From: Acidovorax sp.
GTDB lineage: Bacteria > Pseudomonadota > Gammaproteobacteria > Burkholderiales > Burkholderiaceae_C
DNA: 49,263 bases
Reading direction: 5' to 3'
Assembly: GCF_022763525.1 (NCBI RefSeq)
Contig: NZ_JALEGG010000090.1
Coordinates: 1 to 49,263 of the forward strand
In this document: positions 35,830 to 44,298 of the stretch, piece by piece
Layout of the letters: every line of letters begins with the position of its first letter
Position numbering within the stretch: position 1 is the stretch's first letter
Made by a program: the position numbers and the translations under genes
Notes under the pieces: generated by a model
What the model was told of the DNA's origin: nothing
Database searches by the model: none
What the model saw: the letters and a program-made list of their open reading frames with translations, nothing else

Positions 35830-36882
35830 TCACTGAAACTGCGACAGGAAACGGATGTCGCCGTCAAAGAACACGCGCAGGTCATTCACGCCGTAGCGCA
35901 GCATGGTGAGGCGGTCGGGGCCCATGCCGAAGGCAAAGCCGATGTACTTTTCGGGGTCCAGCCCCATGTTGCGCACCACGTTGGGGTGCACTTGGCCGGA
36001 GCCGGCCACTTCCAGCCAGCGGCCGGCCAGCGGGCCAGTCTGGAACTGGATGTCGATCTCGGCGCTGGGCTCCGTGAAGGGGAAGAAGCTGGGCCTGAAA
36101 CGCAGCACCAGATCATCGCTTTCAAAGAAGGTGCGGCAGAAGTCGGTGAACACCACCTTCAGGTCCTTGAAGCTCACGTTCTCGCCAATCCACAGGCCCT
36201 CGCACTGGTGGAACATGGGCGAGTGCGTGGCGTCGCTGTCCACGCGGTAGGTGCGGCCCGGGGCGATCACACGGATCTCGGGCATGGCCTGGCCGGCGTC
36301 GAGCAGAGCGCGGTGCTTCTTCACATGCTGCACCGCATGGCGGATCTGCATCGGGCTGGTGTGCGTGCGCAGCAGGTTGGGGGCGGTGGCAGTGCCGCCC
36401 TCTACGTAGAAGGTGTCGTGCATGGAACGCGCGGGGTGATCTTCCGGCGTGTTCAGTGCGGTGAAGTTGAACCAGTCGGTCTCGATCTCGGGGCCCTGGG
36501 CCACGTCGAATCCCATCGAGCCGAAGATGCCCTCGATGCGCTCGAGCGTGAGCGACACGGGGTGCAGTCCGCCCTGCCCGCGCTGGCGGCCCGGCAGGCT
36601 CACGTCCAGCGCTTCGGCCTTGAGCTGGGCCTGCAGTTCGGCATCGGCCAGGGCTTGGCGGCGTGCCGTCAGCGCGCCTTCGATGGCCTGCTTGGCAAGG
36701 TTGATGGCTGCGCCGCGGGATTTTTTCTCCTCCACGGACAGCTGTGCCATGCCTTTCATGAGCTCGGTCACGCGGCCCGACTTGCCCAGAAACTGCGCTT
36801 TGGCGTTTTCCAGATCTGCAGGGGTGGCGCTTTGGGCGAACAACTGCGTCGCGCTCTCGACCAGGGAATCCAACTCGTTCAT
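35830..36882 (-). CDS. pheS: Phenylalanyl-tRNA synthetase alpha subunit
   Basis: A 350-residue PheS starting at 36882 ([11 protein letters not shown]); the track start at 36945 adds unrelated residues. The N-terminal coiled coil is followed by class II motifs, including [12 protein letters not shown], and [21 protein letters not shown], ending with the motif 3 region [16 protein letters not shown]. It catalyses aminoacylation of tRNA-Phe with PheT. No clear Phe-rich leader peptide was found in the 200-base gap after rplT. Confidence 0.96.
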   Translation of the reverse strand: MNELDSLVESATQLFAQSATPADLENAKAQFLGKSGRVTELMKGMAQLSVEEKKSRGAAINLAKQAIEGALTARRQALADAELQAQLKAEALDVSLPGRQRGQGGLHPVSLTLERIEGIFGSMGFDVAQGPEIETDWFNFTALNTPEDHPARSMHDTFYVEGGTATAPNLLRTHTSPMQIRHAVQHVKKHRALLDAGQAMPEIRVIAPGRTYRVDSDATHSPMFHQCEGLWIGENVSFKDLKVVFTDFCRTFFESDDLVLRFRPSFFPFTEPSAEIDIQFQTGPLAGRWLEVAGSGQVHPNVVRNMGLDPEKYIGFAFGMGPDRLTMLRYGVNDLRVFFDGDIRFLSQFQ

Positions 36883-37002
36883 ACCGACTCTTTCAAGATT
36901 TACGCAAACAAGGACGCACAAGCAAGCAACATCTCCATGCGGCAAGCGTCTTGCCGGAACCTGCTTTGCGTAAATCGTTCTTTATCGACTCGTGAAAATG
37001 AA

Positions 37003-37075
37003 CAAGGGCTAGCGCCTTTTCAAGCCCTAGCCCTTGCTGTTATTGCGCAAGCAGCTATCAGAACGATAGCTGCTC
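37003..37075. repeat. Dispersed palindromic repeat, copy 5, with two inverted repeats
   Basis: AAGGGCTAG...CTAGCCCTT (9-bp arms) and AGCAGCTATC-AGAAC-GATAGCTGCT (perfect 10-bp stem) lie side by side between rplT and pheS. The second one uses the GATAGCTGC motif of the other copies. On the leftward transcript these would fold into strong hairpins between rplT and pheS. Confidence 0.65.
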
Positions 37076-37084
37076 ATCGTGAAC

Positions 37085-37444
37085 TCAAGCAGCCAGCTTG
37101 GCCTTGACTTGCTCCACGATGCTGCCAAAGGCAGCCTTGTCGTGCACGGCGAGATCGGCCAGCATCTTGCGGTCGATCTCGATGGATGCCTTCTTCAGGC
37201 CGTTGGCGAACTGGCTGTAGGTCAGGCCCAGTTCACGAGCAGCGGCGTTGATACGGGCGATCCACAGCTGGCGGAACACGCGCTTCTTGGTGCGGCGGTC
37301 ACGGTAGGCATATTGCCCAGCCTTCATCACCGCCTGCTTGGCGATGCGGAAGACGTTACCGCGGCGACCACGGAAGCCCTTGGCAAGGGCGAGAACTTTC
37401 TTGTGACGGGCACGGGCCGTTACACCACGTTTGACGCGAGGCAT
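37085..37444 (-). CDS. rplT: 50S ribosomal protein L20
   Basis: A 119-residue L20. Typical motifs are [37 protein letters not shown] and [15 protein letters not shown]. It assembles early on 23S rRNA and in other bacteria represses its own operon by binding mRNA structures. It follows rpmI in the leftward operon. Confidence 0.97.
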   Translation of the reverse strand: MPRVKRGVTARARHKKVLALAKGFRGRRGNVFRIAKQAVMKAGQYAYRDRRTKKRVFRQLWIARINAAARELGLTYSQFANGLKKASIEIDRKMLADLAVHDKAAFGSIVEQVKAKLAA

Positions 37445-37469
37445 GTATGTACTCCTTGTTCGTCAGTTA

Positions 37470-37673
37470 TTACAGGCCAGCGCTGGGCAGCATTTGTGCG
37501 ATCGAGCCCATGTTGGTCTCATGCACATTCACTGCACCACGCAGGTGGCGCTTGTTCTTGGTGGTCTTCTTGGTCAAGATGTGACGCTTGAAGGCTTGAC
37601 CGCGCTTGACGGTGCCACCGGGACGAACGCGGAAACGTTTTTTCGCGCTGCTCTTGGTCTTCATTTTGGGCAT
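37470..37673 (-). CDS. rpmI: 50S ribosomal protein L35
   Basis: A 67-residue L35 with the basic N-terminus [16 protein letters not shown] and the [26 protein letters not shown] core. It is 25 bases before rplT. Between infC and rpmI on this strand lie two hairpins that may regulate it. Confidence 0.96.
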   Translation of the reverse strand: MPKMKTKSSAKKRFRVRPGGTVKRGQAFKRHILTKKTTKNKRHLRGAVNVHETNMGSIAQMLPSAGL

Positions 37674-37752
37674 GTGAATGCTCCTTCTTCATTGTGCTCG
37701 CGAGGCGTTTGCAAACCGATCTGCAAACTTGTTGGCCCCGAGCCACTTTTAT

Positions 37753-37795
37753 CGAAAGACTTCCGCCTTTCGTTCGGCGGCGCCTGAGCGCCGCC
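37753..37795 (-). promoter_or_regulatory. Tandem hairpins between infC and rpmI
   Basis: Two perfect inverted repeats lie in the 180-base infC-rpmI gap: an 8-bp GGCGGCGC/GCGCCGCC stem (37776-37795) and a 6-bp CGAAAG/CTTTCG stem (37753-37772). In other proteobacteria this leader carries the L20 operator or processing sites. The similarity is positional only; I see no L20-specific motif. Confidence 0.4.
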
Positions 37796-37857
37796 TTTTG
37801 AGCGCCACGCCTTTGCGGACGCCGCACTCAAATCTCAATCACATCGACAACGCTGCC

Positions 37858-38460
37858 TCAGGCCGCGTTACCCGCCGACGAGGCGCTTTCTGCTGCAGGC
37901 TTTGCAGCCGCAGGCTTCTTCTTGCCAGGGGCAATCATCATGATCATCTGGCGGCCTTCCAACTTGGGGAACTGCTCGATGATGATGGAGTCGGCCAACT
38001 CGTCGCGGATACGATTGAGCAGCGCCAAACCCAGCTCCTGGTGCGTGATTTCACGGCCACGAAACCGCAGCGTAATCTTGCACTTGTCTCCATCCGCCAA
38101 AAACCGGCGGATGTTGCGCATCTTGATGTTGTAGTCGCCATCGTCCGTGCCCGGACGGAACTTGACTTCCTTGATCTCGATGACCGTCTGCTTGGCCTTG
38201 GCCTCGGCAGCACGCTTTTGCTCCTGGTACTTGAACTTGCCGTAGTCCATCAGGCGGCAAACCGGGGGGTTCGCCGTAGCGGCAATTTCCACCAAGTCCA
38301 CATCCAGCTCACCCGCCATGCGCAGGGCTTCCATCAGACTCACAACGCCCAGCGGCTCGTTGTCAGGACCGGAAAGACGAACTTCCGGAGCCATGATTTC
38401 ACGGTTCAGGCGGTGCTTGCGCTCTTCGCGCTGACGACGATCACGAAATTCAGTAGCGAT
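37858..38460 (-). CDS. infC: Translation initiation factor IF-3, ATC start
   Basis: A 200-residue IF-3. The track starts at an internal ATG, but conserved IF-3 sequence ([28 protein letters not shown]) extends upstream without an ATG or GTG; an ATC at 38460, with an AAGGAAG ribosome binding site about 6 bases upstream, is the best start. Motifs [14 protein letters not shown] and [12 protein letters not shown]-like [13 protein letters not shown] follow. An alanine/lysine-rich tail ([13 protein letters not shown]) extends past the E. coli end. Rare start codons in infC support IF-3 autoregulation, as IF-3 rejects non-AUG initiation. Confidence 0.92.
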   Translation of the reverse strand: MATEFRDRRQREERKHRLNREIMAPEVRLSGPDNEPLGVVSLMEALRMAGELDVDLVEIAATANPPVCRLMDYGKFKYQEQKRAAEAKAKQTVIEIKEVKFRPGTDDGDYNIKMRNIRRFLADGDKCKITLRFRGREITHQELGLALLNRIRDELADSIIIEQFPKLEGRQMIMMIAPGKKKPAAAKPAAESASSAGNAA

Positions 38461-38547
38461 GGCTATCTTCCTTCAATCAAAACACTACAATACTTGTAGC
38501 AAATACCGCACACTTGGCAAGCGCCAAAGCAAGTTTTTGAACTCAAA

Positions 38548-40467
38548 TCAGGCTTTGGTGGCGATGTCTTGGGCGATCAACTCTGCGAACGCTTCGACGG
38601 ACATCACGCCGAGGTCACGATTGCCCCGGCCACGCACTGCGACGGCGCCAGCCGCCTTTTCCTTGTCGCCAGCGACGAGGATATAGGGCAGCTTTTGCAA
38701 CGAATGCTCACGTATTTTATACGTAATCTTCTCATTGCGCAGATCCGTCACCACCCTAAGGTCTTGATTCGGCAGCGCTTTTTGCAGTTTTGCGGCAATT
38801 TCGCGACAGTAATCGGCCTGTGCATCGGTAATGTTGAGCACCGCCACCTGCACCGGTGCCAGCCACACCGGGAACGCACCCGCATAGTGCTCGATCAGCA
38901 TGCCGATGAATCGTTCCATGCTGCCCACTGTGGCGCGATGCAGCATCAGCGGACGCTTGCGGCTTCCGTCCTCGGCCACGTACTCGGCATCCAGACGCTC
39001 GGGCAAATTGGGGTCGATCTGCATCGTGCCGCACTGCCACTGGCGGCCCAGCGCGTCCTTGAGGGTGTACTCGATCTTGGGACCATAAAACGCCCCCTCG
39101 CCTTCGGCGATTTCGAATTCACAGCCCGAATGGCGCAAGCCGTCCATCAGCGCCTTCTCTGCGCGATCCCACGCCTCGTCGGTTCCGATGCGCGCTTCGG
39201 GCCGCGTGGCCACCTTGTAGATGATGTCGGTGAAGCCGAAGTCCTTGTAGACCTTCTGCACCAGGGCCGTGTAGTTGGCGCACTCTTCCTGCACCTGCTC
39301 TTCGGTGCAGAAGATGTGGCCGTCATCCTGCGTGAAGCCGCGCACGCGCATGATGCCGTGCAGGCCGCCCGTAGGCTCATTGCGGTGGCAGGCGCCAAAT
39401 TCGCCATACCGCAGCGGCAGGTCACGGTAGCTCTTGATGCCCTGCTTGTAGATCAGGATGTGCCCAGGGCAGTTCATCGGCTTGAGCGCATAGTCGCGCT
39501 TTTCCGATTCGGTCGTGAACATGTTGTCGCGGTACTTGTCCCAATGGCCCGTCTTCTCCCACAAGCTCTTGTCCAGGATCTGAGGACCCTTGACCTCCTG
39601 GTACCCGTTGTCGCGGTACACGCGGCGCATGTACTGCTCCACCTCCTGCCACAGCGCCCAGCCCTTGGGGTGCCAGAACACCGTTCCGGGCGAATGCTCG
39701 TCCATGTGAAACAGGTCCAGTTCGCGGCCCAGCTTGCGGTGGTCGCGCTTTTCAGCCTCTTCCAGCATCGTCAGGTATTGCTGCAGCTCTTCCTTGGTAG
39801 CCCACGCGGTGCCGTACACGCGCTGCAGCATTTCATTGCGATGGTCCCCGCGCCAATAGGCACCAGCCACTTTCATCAACTTGAAATGCTTGAGCTTGCC
39901 CGTGCTGGGAACGTGCGGGCCACGGCACAGATCTTCGAAGTTGCCTTCGCGATACAGACTGACATCCTCATTGGTCGGGATGCTGGCGATGATCTCGGCC
40001 TTGTAGTTTTCACCCAGGCGTTTGAAGTACGCCACAGCCTCATCGCGTGGCAGCACGCGGCGCACCACAGGCTCATCCTTCGCAGCCAGTTCCCCCATGC
40101 GTTTCTCGATCGCTACCAGGTCTTCGGGCGTGAAAGGACGCTTGTACGCAAAGTCATAGAAGAAACCGTTCTCGATCACGGGGCCGATGGTCACTTGGGC
40201 GTCGGGGAACAGCTCCTTCACGGCATAGGCCAGCAAGTGCGCAGTGGAGTGGCGGATGACTTCCAGGCCATCAGGATCCTTGGCCGTGACGATAGACAGC
40301 GGGCTGTCGGCCGTGATCTGGTAGCTGGTGTCCACCACTTTGTCGCCGATCTTGCCCGCCAGCGCTGCCTTGGCCAGACCCGACCCGATGGATGCGGCCA
40401 CCTCGGCCACAGTGACGGGCCCCGGAAACTCGCGCTGCGAACCATCTGGAAGCGTGATATGGATCAT
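38548..40467 (-). CDS. thrS: Threonyl-tRNA synthetase
   Basis: A 639-residue class II ThrRS. Domains in order are the TGS domain ([16 protein letters not shown]), the editing domain with [16 protein letters not shown], the catalytic core ([25 protein letters not shown]) and the anticodon-binding domain. It charges tRNA-Thr and edits mis-acylated Ser. It heads the leftward thrS-infC-rpmI-rplT-pheST block and is preceded by a candidate attenuator (40525-40641). Confidence 0.97.
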   Translation of the reverse strand: MIHITLPDGSQREFPGPVTVAEVAASIGSGLAKAALAGKIGDKVVDTSYQITADSPLSIVTAKDPDGLEVIRHSTAHLLAYAVKELFPDAQVTIGPVIENGFFYDFAYKRPFTPEDLVAIEKRMGELAAKDEPVVRRVLPRDEAVAYFKRLGENYKAEIIASIPTNEDVSLYREGNFEDLCRGPHVPSTGKLKHFKLMKVAGAYWRGDHRNEMLQRVYGTAWATKEELQQYLTMLEEAEKRDHRKLGRELDLFHMDEHSPGTVFWHPKGWALWQEVEQYMRRVYRDNGYQEVKGPQILDKSLWEKTGHWDKYRDNMFTTESEKRDYALKPMNCPGHILIYKQGIKSYRDLPLRYGEFGACHRNEPTGGLHGIMRVRGFTQDDGHIFCTEEQVQEECANYTALVQKVYKDFGFTDIIYKVATRPEARIGTDEAWDRAEKALMDGLRHSGCEFEIAEGEGAFYGPKIEYTLKDALGRQWQCGTMQIDPNLPERLDAEYVAEDGSRKRPLMLHRATVGSMERFIGMLIEHYAGAFPVWLAPVQVAVLNITDAQADYCREIAAKLQKALPNQDLRVVTDLRNEKITYKIREHSLQKLPYILVAGDKEKAAGAVAVRGRGNRDLGVMSVEAFAELIAQDIATKA

Positions 40468-40524
40468 GGACTCCTACTCTTTCTTTTCAATCAGTACGGA
40501 AGGGTGCGGGCACGCGCCAAGCCC

Positions 40525-40557
40525 AAAACAAAAAAGCGCGGAACAGGTCCGCGCTTT
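40525..40557 (-). terminator. Leader terminator upstream of thrS
   Basis: On the minus strand AAAGCGCGGA-CCTGT-TCCGCGCTTT, a 10-bp perfect stem, is followed by TTTTGTTTT. It lies between the leader ORF stop (40600) and the thrS start (40467), so it would stop transcription before thrS unless relieved. This placement is that of an attenuator terminator rather than the end of a gene. Confidence 0.85.
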
Positions 40558-40599
40558 GGAGGGAGGTGTGCAATCTCGTGCAGGCGCGAACAGCCAGCC

Positions 40600-40641
40600 T
40601 CAGCGGCTGGTCAACATCTCCGATGTAGTTCGCGGTGTCAT
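40600..40641 (-). CDS. Putative threonine-rich leader peptide for thrS attenuation
   Basis: A 13-residue ORF, MTPRTTSEMLTSR, with 4 Thr codons of different types (ACA, ACT, ACA, ACC) including an adjacent Thr-Thr. GAAAGG lies about 11 bases upstream. Its last codons and stop are inside a hairpin (CCAGCC/GGCTGG), and the thrS leader terminator follows 42 bases later. The arrangement is that of ribosome-mediated attenuation: stalling at Thr codons when charged tRNA-Thr is scarce would favour read-through. The ORF is too short for the track except as the tail of a longer frame. Confidence 0.6.
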   Translation of the reverse strand: MTPRTTSEMLTSR

Positions 40642-40703
40642 AACCAGATTGCCTTTCTCGCTCTTGTGCAGTGAATTTCCATGCATTTTAACCCCGCCGA
40701 AAG

Positions 40704-40732
40704 CAAAAAGCCCGAAGCAGGCGCTTCGGGCT
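40704..40732 (-). terminator. Rho-independent terminator of aceA
   Basis: Minus strand AGCCCGAAG-CGCCTG-CTTCGGGCT followed by TTTTTG, about 50 bases after the aceA stop. It separates aceA from the thrS leader. Confidence 0.9.
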
Positions 40733-40781
40733 AGACGTTCGGTGCAGTTGCGCCACACGAAGCAGCGCATGCCTGGAACGA

Positions 40782-42113
40782 TCAGTGGAACTGCTCTTCT
40801 TCGGTAGAACCCGTCAGCGCCTTCACGCTGGACGAGCCGCCCTGGATCACCGTGGTCACGTCGTCGAAGTAACCTGCGCCCACTTCCTGCTGGTGCGACA
40901 CGAAGGTGTAGCCCTTTTCGCGTGCTGCGAATTCGGGTTCCTGCACCATTTCGGTGTAGTGCTTCATGCCTTCGCCGCGGGCGTATGCATGGGCGAACTG
41001 GAAGGTGTTGAACCAGTTGATGTGAATGCCAGCCAGGGTGATGAACTGGTACTTGTAGCCCAGCGCGGACAGGTCTTCCTGGAACGAAGCAATCTGCTTG
41101 TCGTCCAGGTTCTTCTTCCAGTTGAAAGAAGGCGAGCAGTTGTACGAGAGCAGTTTGCCAGGGCATGCAGCGTGCACGGCCTGGGCGAACTCGCGGGCGA
41201 AGCCGATGTCCGGCACGCCGGTTTCGCACCACACCAGGTCGGCGTAGGGAGCGTAGGCGACACCACGGCTGATGGCTTGCTCCAGGCCATTCTTCACGCG
41301 GTAGAAGCCTTCTTGCGTGCGCTCGCCAGTCAGGAAGGGCTTGTCATTGGCGTCGTGATCGGACGTGATCAGGTTGGCAGCTTCGGCGTCGGTGCGAGCC
41401 AGCACGATGGTGGACACGCCCATCACGTCTGCAGCAAAGCGCGCGGCAATCAACTTTTCGCAGGCTTCTTGCGTAGGCACGAGGACCTTGCCGCCCATGT
41501 GGCCGCACTTCTTCACGGCAGCCAGTTGGTCTTCGAAATGCACGCCGGCTGCGCCTGCGGCGATCATGTTCTTCATCAGCTCGAAGGCATTCAGCACGCC
41601 GCCGAAACCGGCTTCAGCGTCCGCCACGATGGGCAGAAAGTAGTCGATGAATTCCTTGTCGCCGGGGTTGATGCCGCGGCCCCACTGGATTTCGTCAGCA
41701 CGCTTGAAGGTGTTGTTGATGCGACGGACCATGGTGGGCACCGAGTCGTACGCATACAGGGACTGGTCGGGGTACATCGTTTCAGACGTGTTGCCGTCTG
41801 CCGCGACTTGCCAGCCCGAAAGGTACACGGCTTCAAGGCCCGCCTTGGCCTGCTGCATGGCCTGGCCGGCGGAGATGGCGCCGAAGGCGTTCACATAGCC
41901 CTTCTTGGCGCCGCCATTGATCTTGTCCCACAGCTTCTCGGCACCACGCTTGGCCAGCGTGTATTCGATGGGCAGCGAGCCACGCAGGCGCACCACATCA
42001 GCTGCAGAGTAGCCGCGCTTCACACCCTTCCAACGGGGATTCTGGGCCCAGTCTTTTTCGAGGGCTGCAATTTGCTGTTCGCGGCTCAGTTGTTCATTGA
42101 GAGATTGGGGCAT
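40782..42113 (-). CDS. aceA: Isocitrate lyase
   Basis: A 443-residue isocitrate lyase of the shorter (about 440) class. The catalytic KKCGHMGGK loop, SGWQVAAD with [24 protein letters not shown] and ADAEAGFGG are all present, along with [10 protein letters not shown]. It cleaves isocitrate to glyoxylate and succinate in the glyoxylate shunt, needed on acetate and fatty acids. No malate synthase gene is in the window. Upstream lies an AT-rich region with several inverted repeats, likely operators. Confidence 0.97.
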   Translation of the reverse strand: MPQSLNEQLSREQQIAALEKDWAQNPRWKGVKRGYSAADVVRLRGSLPIEYTLAKRGAEKLWDKINGGAKKGYVNAFGAISAGQAMQQAKAGLEAVYLSGWQVAADGNTSETMYPDQSLYAYDSVPTMVRRINNTFKRADEIQWGRGINPGDKEFIDYFLPIVADAEAGFGGVLNAFELMKNMIAAGAAGVHFEDQLAAVKKCGHMGGKVLVPTQEACEKLIAARFAADVMGVSTIVLARTDAEAANLITSDHDANDKPFLTGERTQEGFYRVKNGLEQAISRGVAYAPYADLVWCETGVPDIGFAREFAQAVHAACPGKLLSYNCSPSFNWKKNLDDKQIASFQEDLSALGYKYQFITLAGIHINWFNTFQFAHAYARGEGMKHYTEMVQEPEFAAREKGYTFVSHQQEVGAGYFDDVTTVIQGGSSSVKALTGSTEEEQFH

Positions 42114-42175
42114 GAGATCACTCCAGAGGTTGGTTGAAACGCCGGGCTGCTGATGCGGCCCTTGGAGACAACTTT

Positions 42176-42353
42176 AAGTCTTCTATAAGACTTGCGCAAG
42201 CTCTTATGTCTTATACAAGAGATAAATTTTTCTCTTATAAATCAATAACTTGTTGTCCAATTTTCTCAATATGAGATCAAATTTTCCATATCGAGAAAAT
42301 TTGCGGCAATGCACAATGAGGCAAGTTTTGTATTGCGAAATTTTGATTTCGCA
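42176..42353. promoter_or_regulatory. AT-rich aceA upstream region with stacked inverted repeats
   Basis: This intergenic stretch is clearly more AT-rich than its surroundings and has AAGTCTT-CTAT-AAGACTT (42176-42193), the palindrome CTTGCGCAAG (42191-42200), CAAATTTTC...GAAAATTTG (42278-42303) and TGCGAAAT-TTTG-ATTTCGCA (42334-42353). Their number suggests more than one regulator or a cooperative operator for aceA. The regulators are not identified; a RamB/ScfR-type acetate regulator is one idea from the TTTGC-like half-sites. Confidence 0.5.
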
Positions 42354-42374
42354 TTGCAAAACAGCTGCTTGAGT

Positions 42375-42803
42375 TCATGGCCTGTCATTTGCCGCGGTGG
42401 CAATCGCCTTCATCCAATCCCCCTCTTTCACTCGCAGAGCGGGAATTGCGTACCGCGGATTGATCTCATACACAAGGCACTCCAGGCATTGGCCACCCAC
42501 ATTGACCGAAATCTGGCGCTTCACATATTCATCCGTCGGGTGAGCTCCCAGGTCCTCGATCTCATCCAGCGCCGGCTCGAGCGCGGGATCTATCGCGTAC
42601 ACCTCTCCCTGCACCCACTCGTTGCCGCCGAGCGTCATGCCGGGATAGGCCCCCAGGTGGTAGAGCGCCCCTCTCACTTGGGCAGCGCCGACGAACCGGG
42701 GCGGCGGATGCAACCGGTTGATGTCATTGATGCCTCCACGGCGCAGCGTGCCGTAGACAAAGACATGGCGCAGGGGACCAGAGGGCGGAATCTCGTCGAG
42801 CAT
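42375..42803 (-). CDS. Gamma-glutamylcyclotransferase (GGCT/AIG2 family)
   Basis: A 142-residue protein from ATG at 42803; the track start at 42893 is possible but adds a non-conserved stretch. HVFVYGTLRRGG is the family's substrate-binding YG(S/T)L loop, and the catalytic glutamate lies in PALDEIEDL. Family members release 5-oxoproline from gamma-glutamyl compounds, or act on other gamma-glutamylamines. No pathway partner is nearby. Confidence 0.8.
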   Translation of the reverse strand: MLDEIPPSGPLRHVFVYGTLRRGGINDINRLHPPPRFVGAAQVRGALYHLGAYPGMTLGGNEWVQGEVYAIDPALEPALDEIEDLGAHPTDEYVKRQISVNVGGQCLECLVYEINPRYAIPALRVKEGDWMKAIATAANDRP

Positions 42804-42919
42804 GGGCTGCAGACTTTCTTCAACAATCCGACAATCGGTGCGCGCAGGGCGGGGTGACAGGCCAGTCCATTCCCCGGGCGGCCATAAACACATTGAGAGC
42901 CAGCCTATGGCGACCGACC

Positions 42920-43435
42920 CTACGCAGTCAGAGGCGTCGCGCTGATCACAATGCCGTCCGCGTCGGCATACAACCAGTCACCCGGGTGTACTGAAACGCC
43001 CTGGATTTGCACTGCCACATCGCGCTGCCCCTCCCCCCGGCGCTCGGTGGGCAGCGGCATCACGGCCAGTGCGCGGATGCCAACGCCCGCCTCCTTCAAC
43101 TCCGCCACGTCGCGCACGCAGCCATCCACCACAAGGCCGGCCCATCCGTTGCGCGCGGCGGCGGCCGCCAGATTGCCCCCTACCAACGCGCGGCGCAGCG
43201 AGCCGCCGCCGTCCACCACCAGAACCCTGCCCTCTCCGGGGGATTCCACCGCCGCTTTGACCTGTGTGTTGTCTTCGTGGCATTTGACCGTGCTGACCGG
43301 ACCAGCAAATGTTGCCCGACCGCCCAAGCTCTGAAAGACCGGGGGCAGCACACGAAATGCGCCGCCGGCCTCTGCCTTGTGCGCGTCGCAAAAATCGCAG
43401 GTGCTGAAGGGGGCTGGGGAGGCAGGAGTGGTCAT
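42920..43435 (-). CDS. RraA-family protein (HMG aldolase / RraA-like)
   Basis: A 171-residue RraA-type protein. The fold motifs FAGPVSTVKCHEDN, GRVLVVDGGGSLRRALVGGNLA and GLVVDGCVRDVAEL are typical; the Arg-Asp pair in GCVRD is that of the 4-hydroxy-4-methyl-2-oxoglutarate/oxaloacetate aldolases rather than only RNase E regulators. It could also be a ribonuclease regulator RraA; sequence alone does not decide. It is divergent from the SWIB gene. Confidence 0.85.
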   Translation of the reverse strand: MTTPASPAPFSTCDFCDAHKAEAGGAFRVLPPVFQSLGGRATFAGPVSTVKCHEDNTQVKAAVESPGEGRVLVVDGGGSLRRALVGGNLAAAAARNGWAGLVVDGCVRDVAELKEAGVGIRALAVMPLPTERRGEGQRDVAVQIQGVSVHPGDWLYADADGIVISATPLTA

Positions 43436-43744
43436 TGCGAAAGGGCTTTCAGAACGAGGTCAATCGAGACAAATTTCCCTGGAGCGCATGTGCATCGCGG
43501 CCCAGGAGCTTGACGGACATTGTCGTCCAGCTCCAGGAAAAACGGCAGGCGCCAGCCCCTTTTGTCAAGGCTGGAGCGCCCTGGCACTGCCTTATCGGCC
43601 GCAGCAGGGCTCCACAGCTACAAATCGAGGCAAAAAAAGGTGTTTCTCCCTTGGAAACCCGTTTTTTTCCCATTAGCATCGGCCTGCCAGTGGGACAGCA
43701 TGGTTTTCGCTGGTGCAATTTACTTCCAACAAGGACAACCCAAC
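43436..43744. other. Intergenic region between rraA-like and SWIB genes
   Basis: About 310 bases. Both divergent promoters must be here. ORF track entries across it are not supported by a family or start context, and no repeat or operator was recognised. Confidence 0.6.
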
Positions 43745-44065
43745 ATGGCAACTGCAAAAAAAGCTCCGGCAAAAACAGCCCCCGCAGCCAAGAAGGCTGA
43801 TGCCCCGGCCAAGAAGCGCACTCCCAACGCTGCTTTCATGAAGGCACTCACGCCCAGCCCCGCGCTGGCCGCCGTGGTGGGCTCGGCGCCGCTGCCACGC
43901 ACGGAGATCATCAGCAAGCTGTGGGTCTACATCAAGGCCAACAACCTGCAGGATGCCGCGAACAAGCGCAACATCAACGCAGACGCCAAGCTCAAGGAGC
44001 TGTTTGGCAAGCCCCAGGTCTCGATGTTTGAACTGGCCGGCCTGATCGGCAAGCACGTCAAGTAA
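43745..44065 (+). CDS. SWIB/MDM2-domain protein
   Basis: A 106-residue protein from ATG at 43745 (MATAKKAPAKTAPA); the longer track ORF is unsupported. The N-terminal 35 residues are lysine/alanine-rich and histone-H1-like. The rest is a SWIB domain: LAAVVGSAPLPRTEIISKLWVYIKANNLQD, then KLKELFG and VSMFELAGLIGKH. Proteins of this type occur in Burkholderiales and Chlamydia, presumably acting in nucleoid or chromatin-like complexes. A terminator follows 25 bases after the stop. Confidence 0.9.
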   Translation: MATAKKAPAKTAPAAKKADAPAKKRTPNAAFMKALTPSPALAAVVGSAPLPRTEIISKLWVYIKANNLQDAANKRNINADAKLKELFGKPQVSMFELAGLIGKHVK

Positions 44066-44090
44066 GTCAGCGTTTTGCGCCCAGGAAAGA

Positions 44091-44113
44091 AGCCGGCTCT
44101 GCCGGCTTTTTTT
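44091..44113 (+). terminator. Rho-independent terminator after SWIB gene
   Basis: AGCCGGC-TCT-GCCGGCT, a 7-bp perfect stem, followed by TTTTTT, 25 bases after the SWIB stop. Confidence 0.92.
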
Positions 44114-44152
44114 CGTCTGGAGGGGATGAATTGTGGTTTCCAAACATCAATG

Positions 44153-44175
44153 CAAATGAGAATGACCCTCATTTG
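44153..44175. promoter_or_regulatory. Fur-like box upstream of the siderophore receptor
   Basis: CAAATGAG-AATGACC-CTCATTTG has perfect 8-bp arms and an AATGAGAATGA core resembling the Fur consensus GATAATGATAATCATTATC. It sits about 125 bases before the TTG start of the TonB-dependent receptor, a suitable position for iron repression. Confidence 0.7.
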
Positions 44176-44298
44176 ATGTAACATAAAGCTGCACAAAGAT
44201 GCAGACCTTGTGAAGTCTTTCTCACCAGCGTCATCGCATCCCGCTCGCTTTCTGGCGCCGTAGGCGCTACCTGCACATCCCCATCGACGGAGGCCATC

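Noticed and set aside
36980-37010. Possible Phe leader (TTG TTC ATT TTC ...) before pheS on the minus strand
   Set aside because: It needs a TTG start without a good ribosome binding site, has only two Phe codons in a very short frame, and no matching terminator was found.
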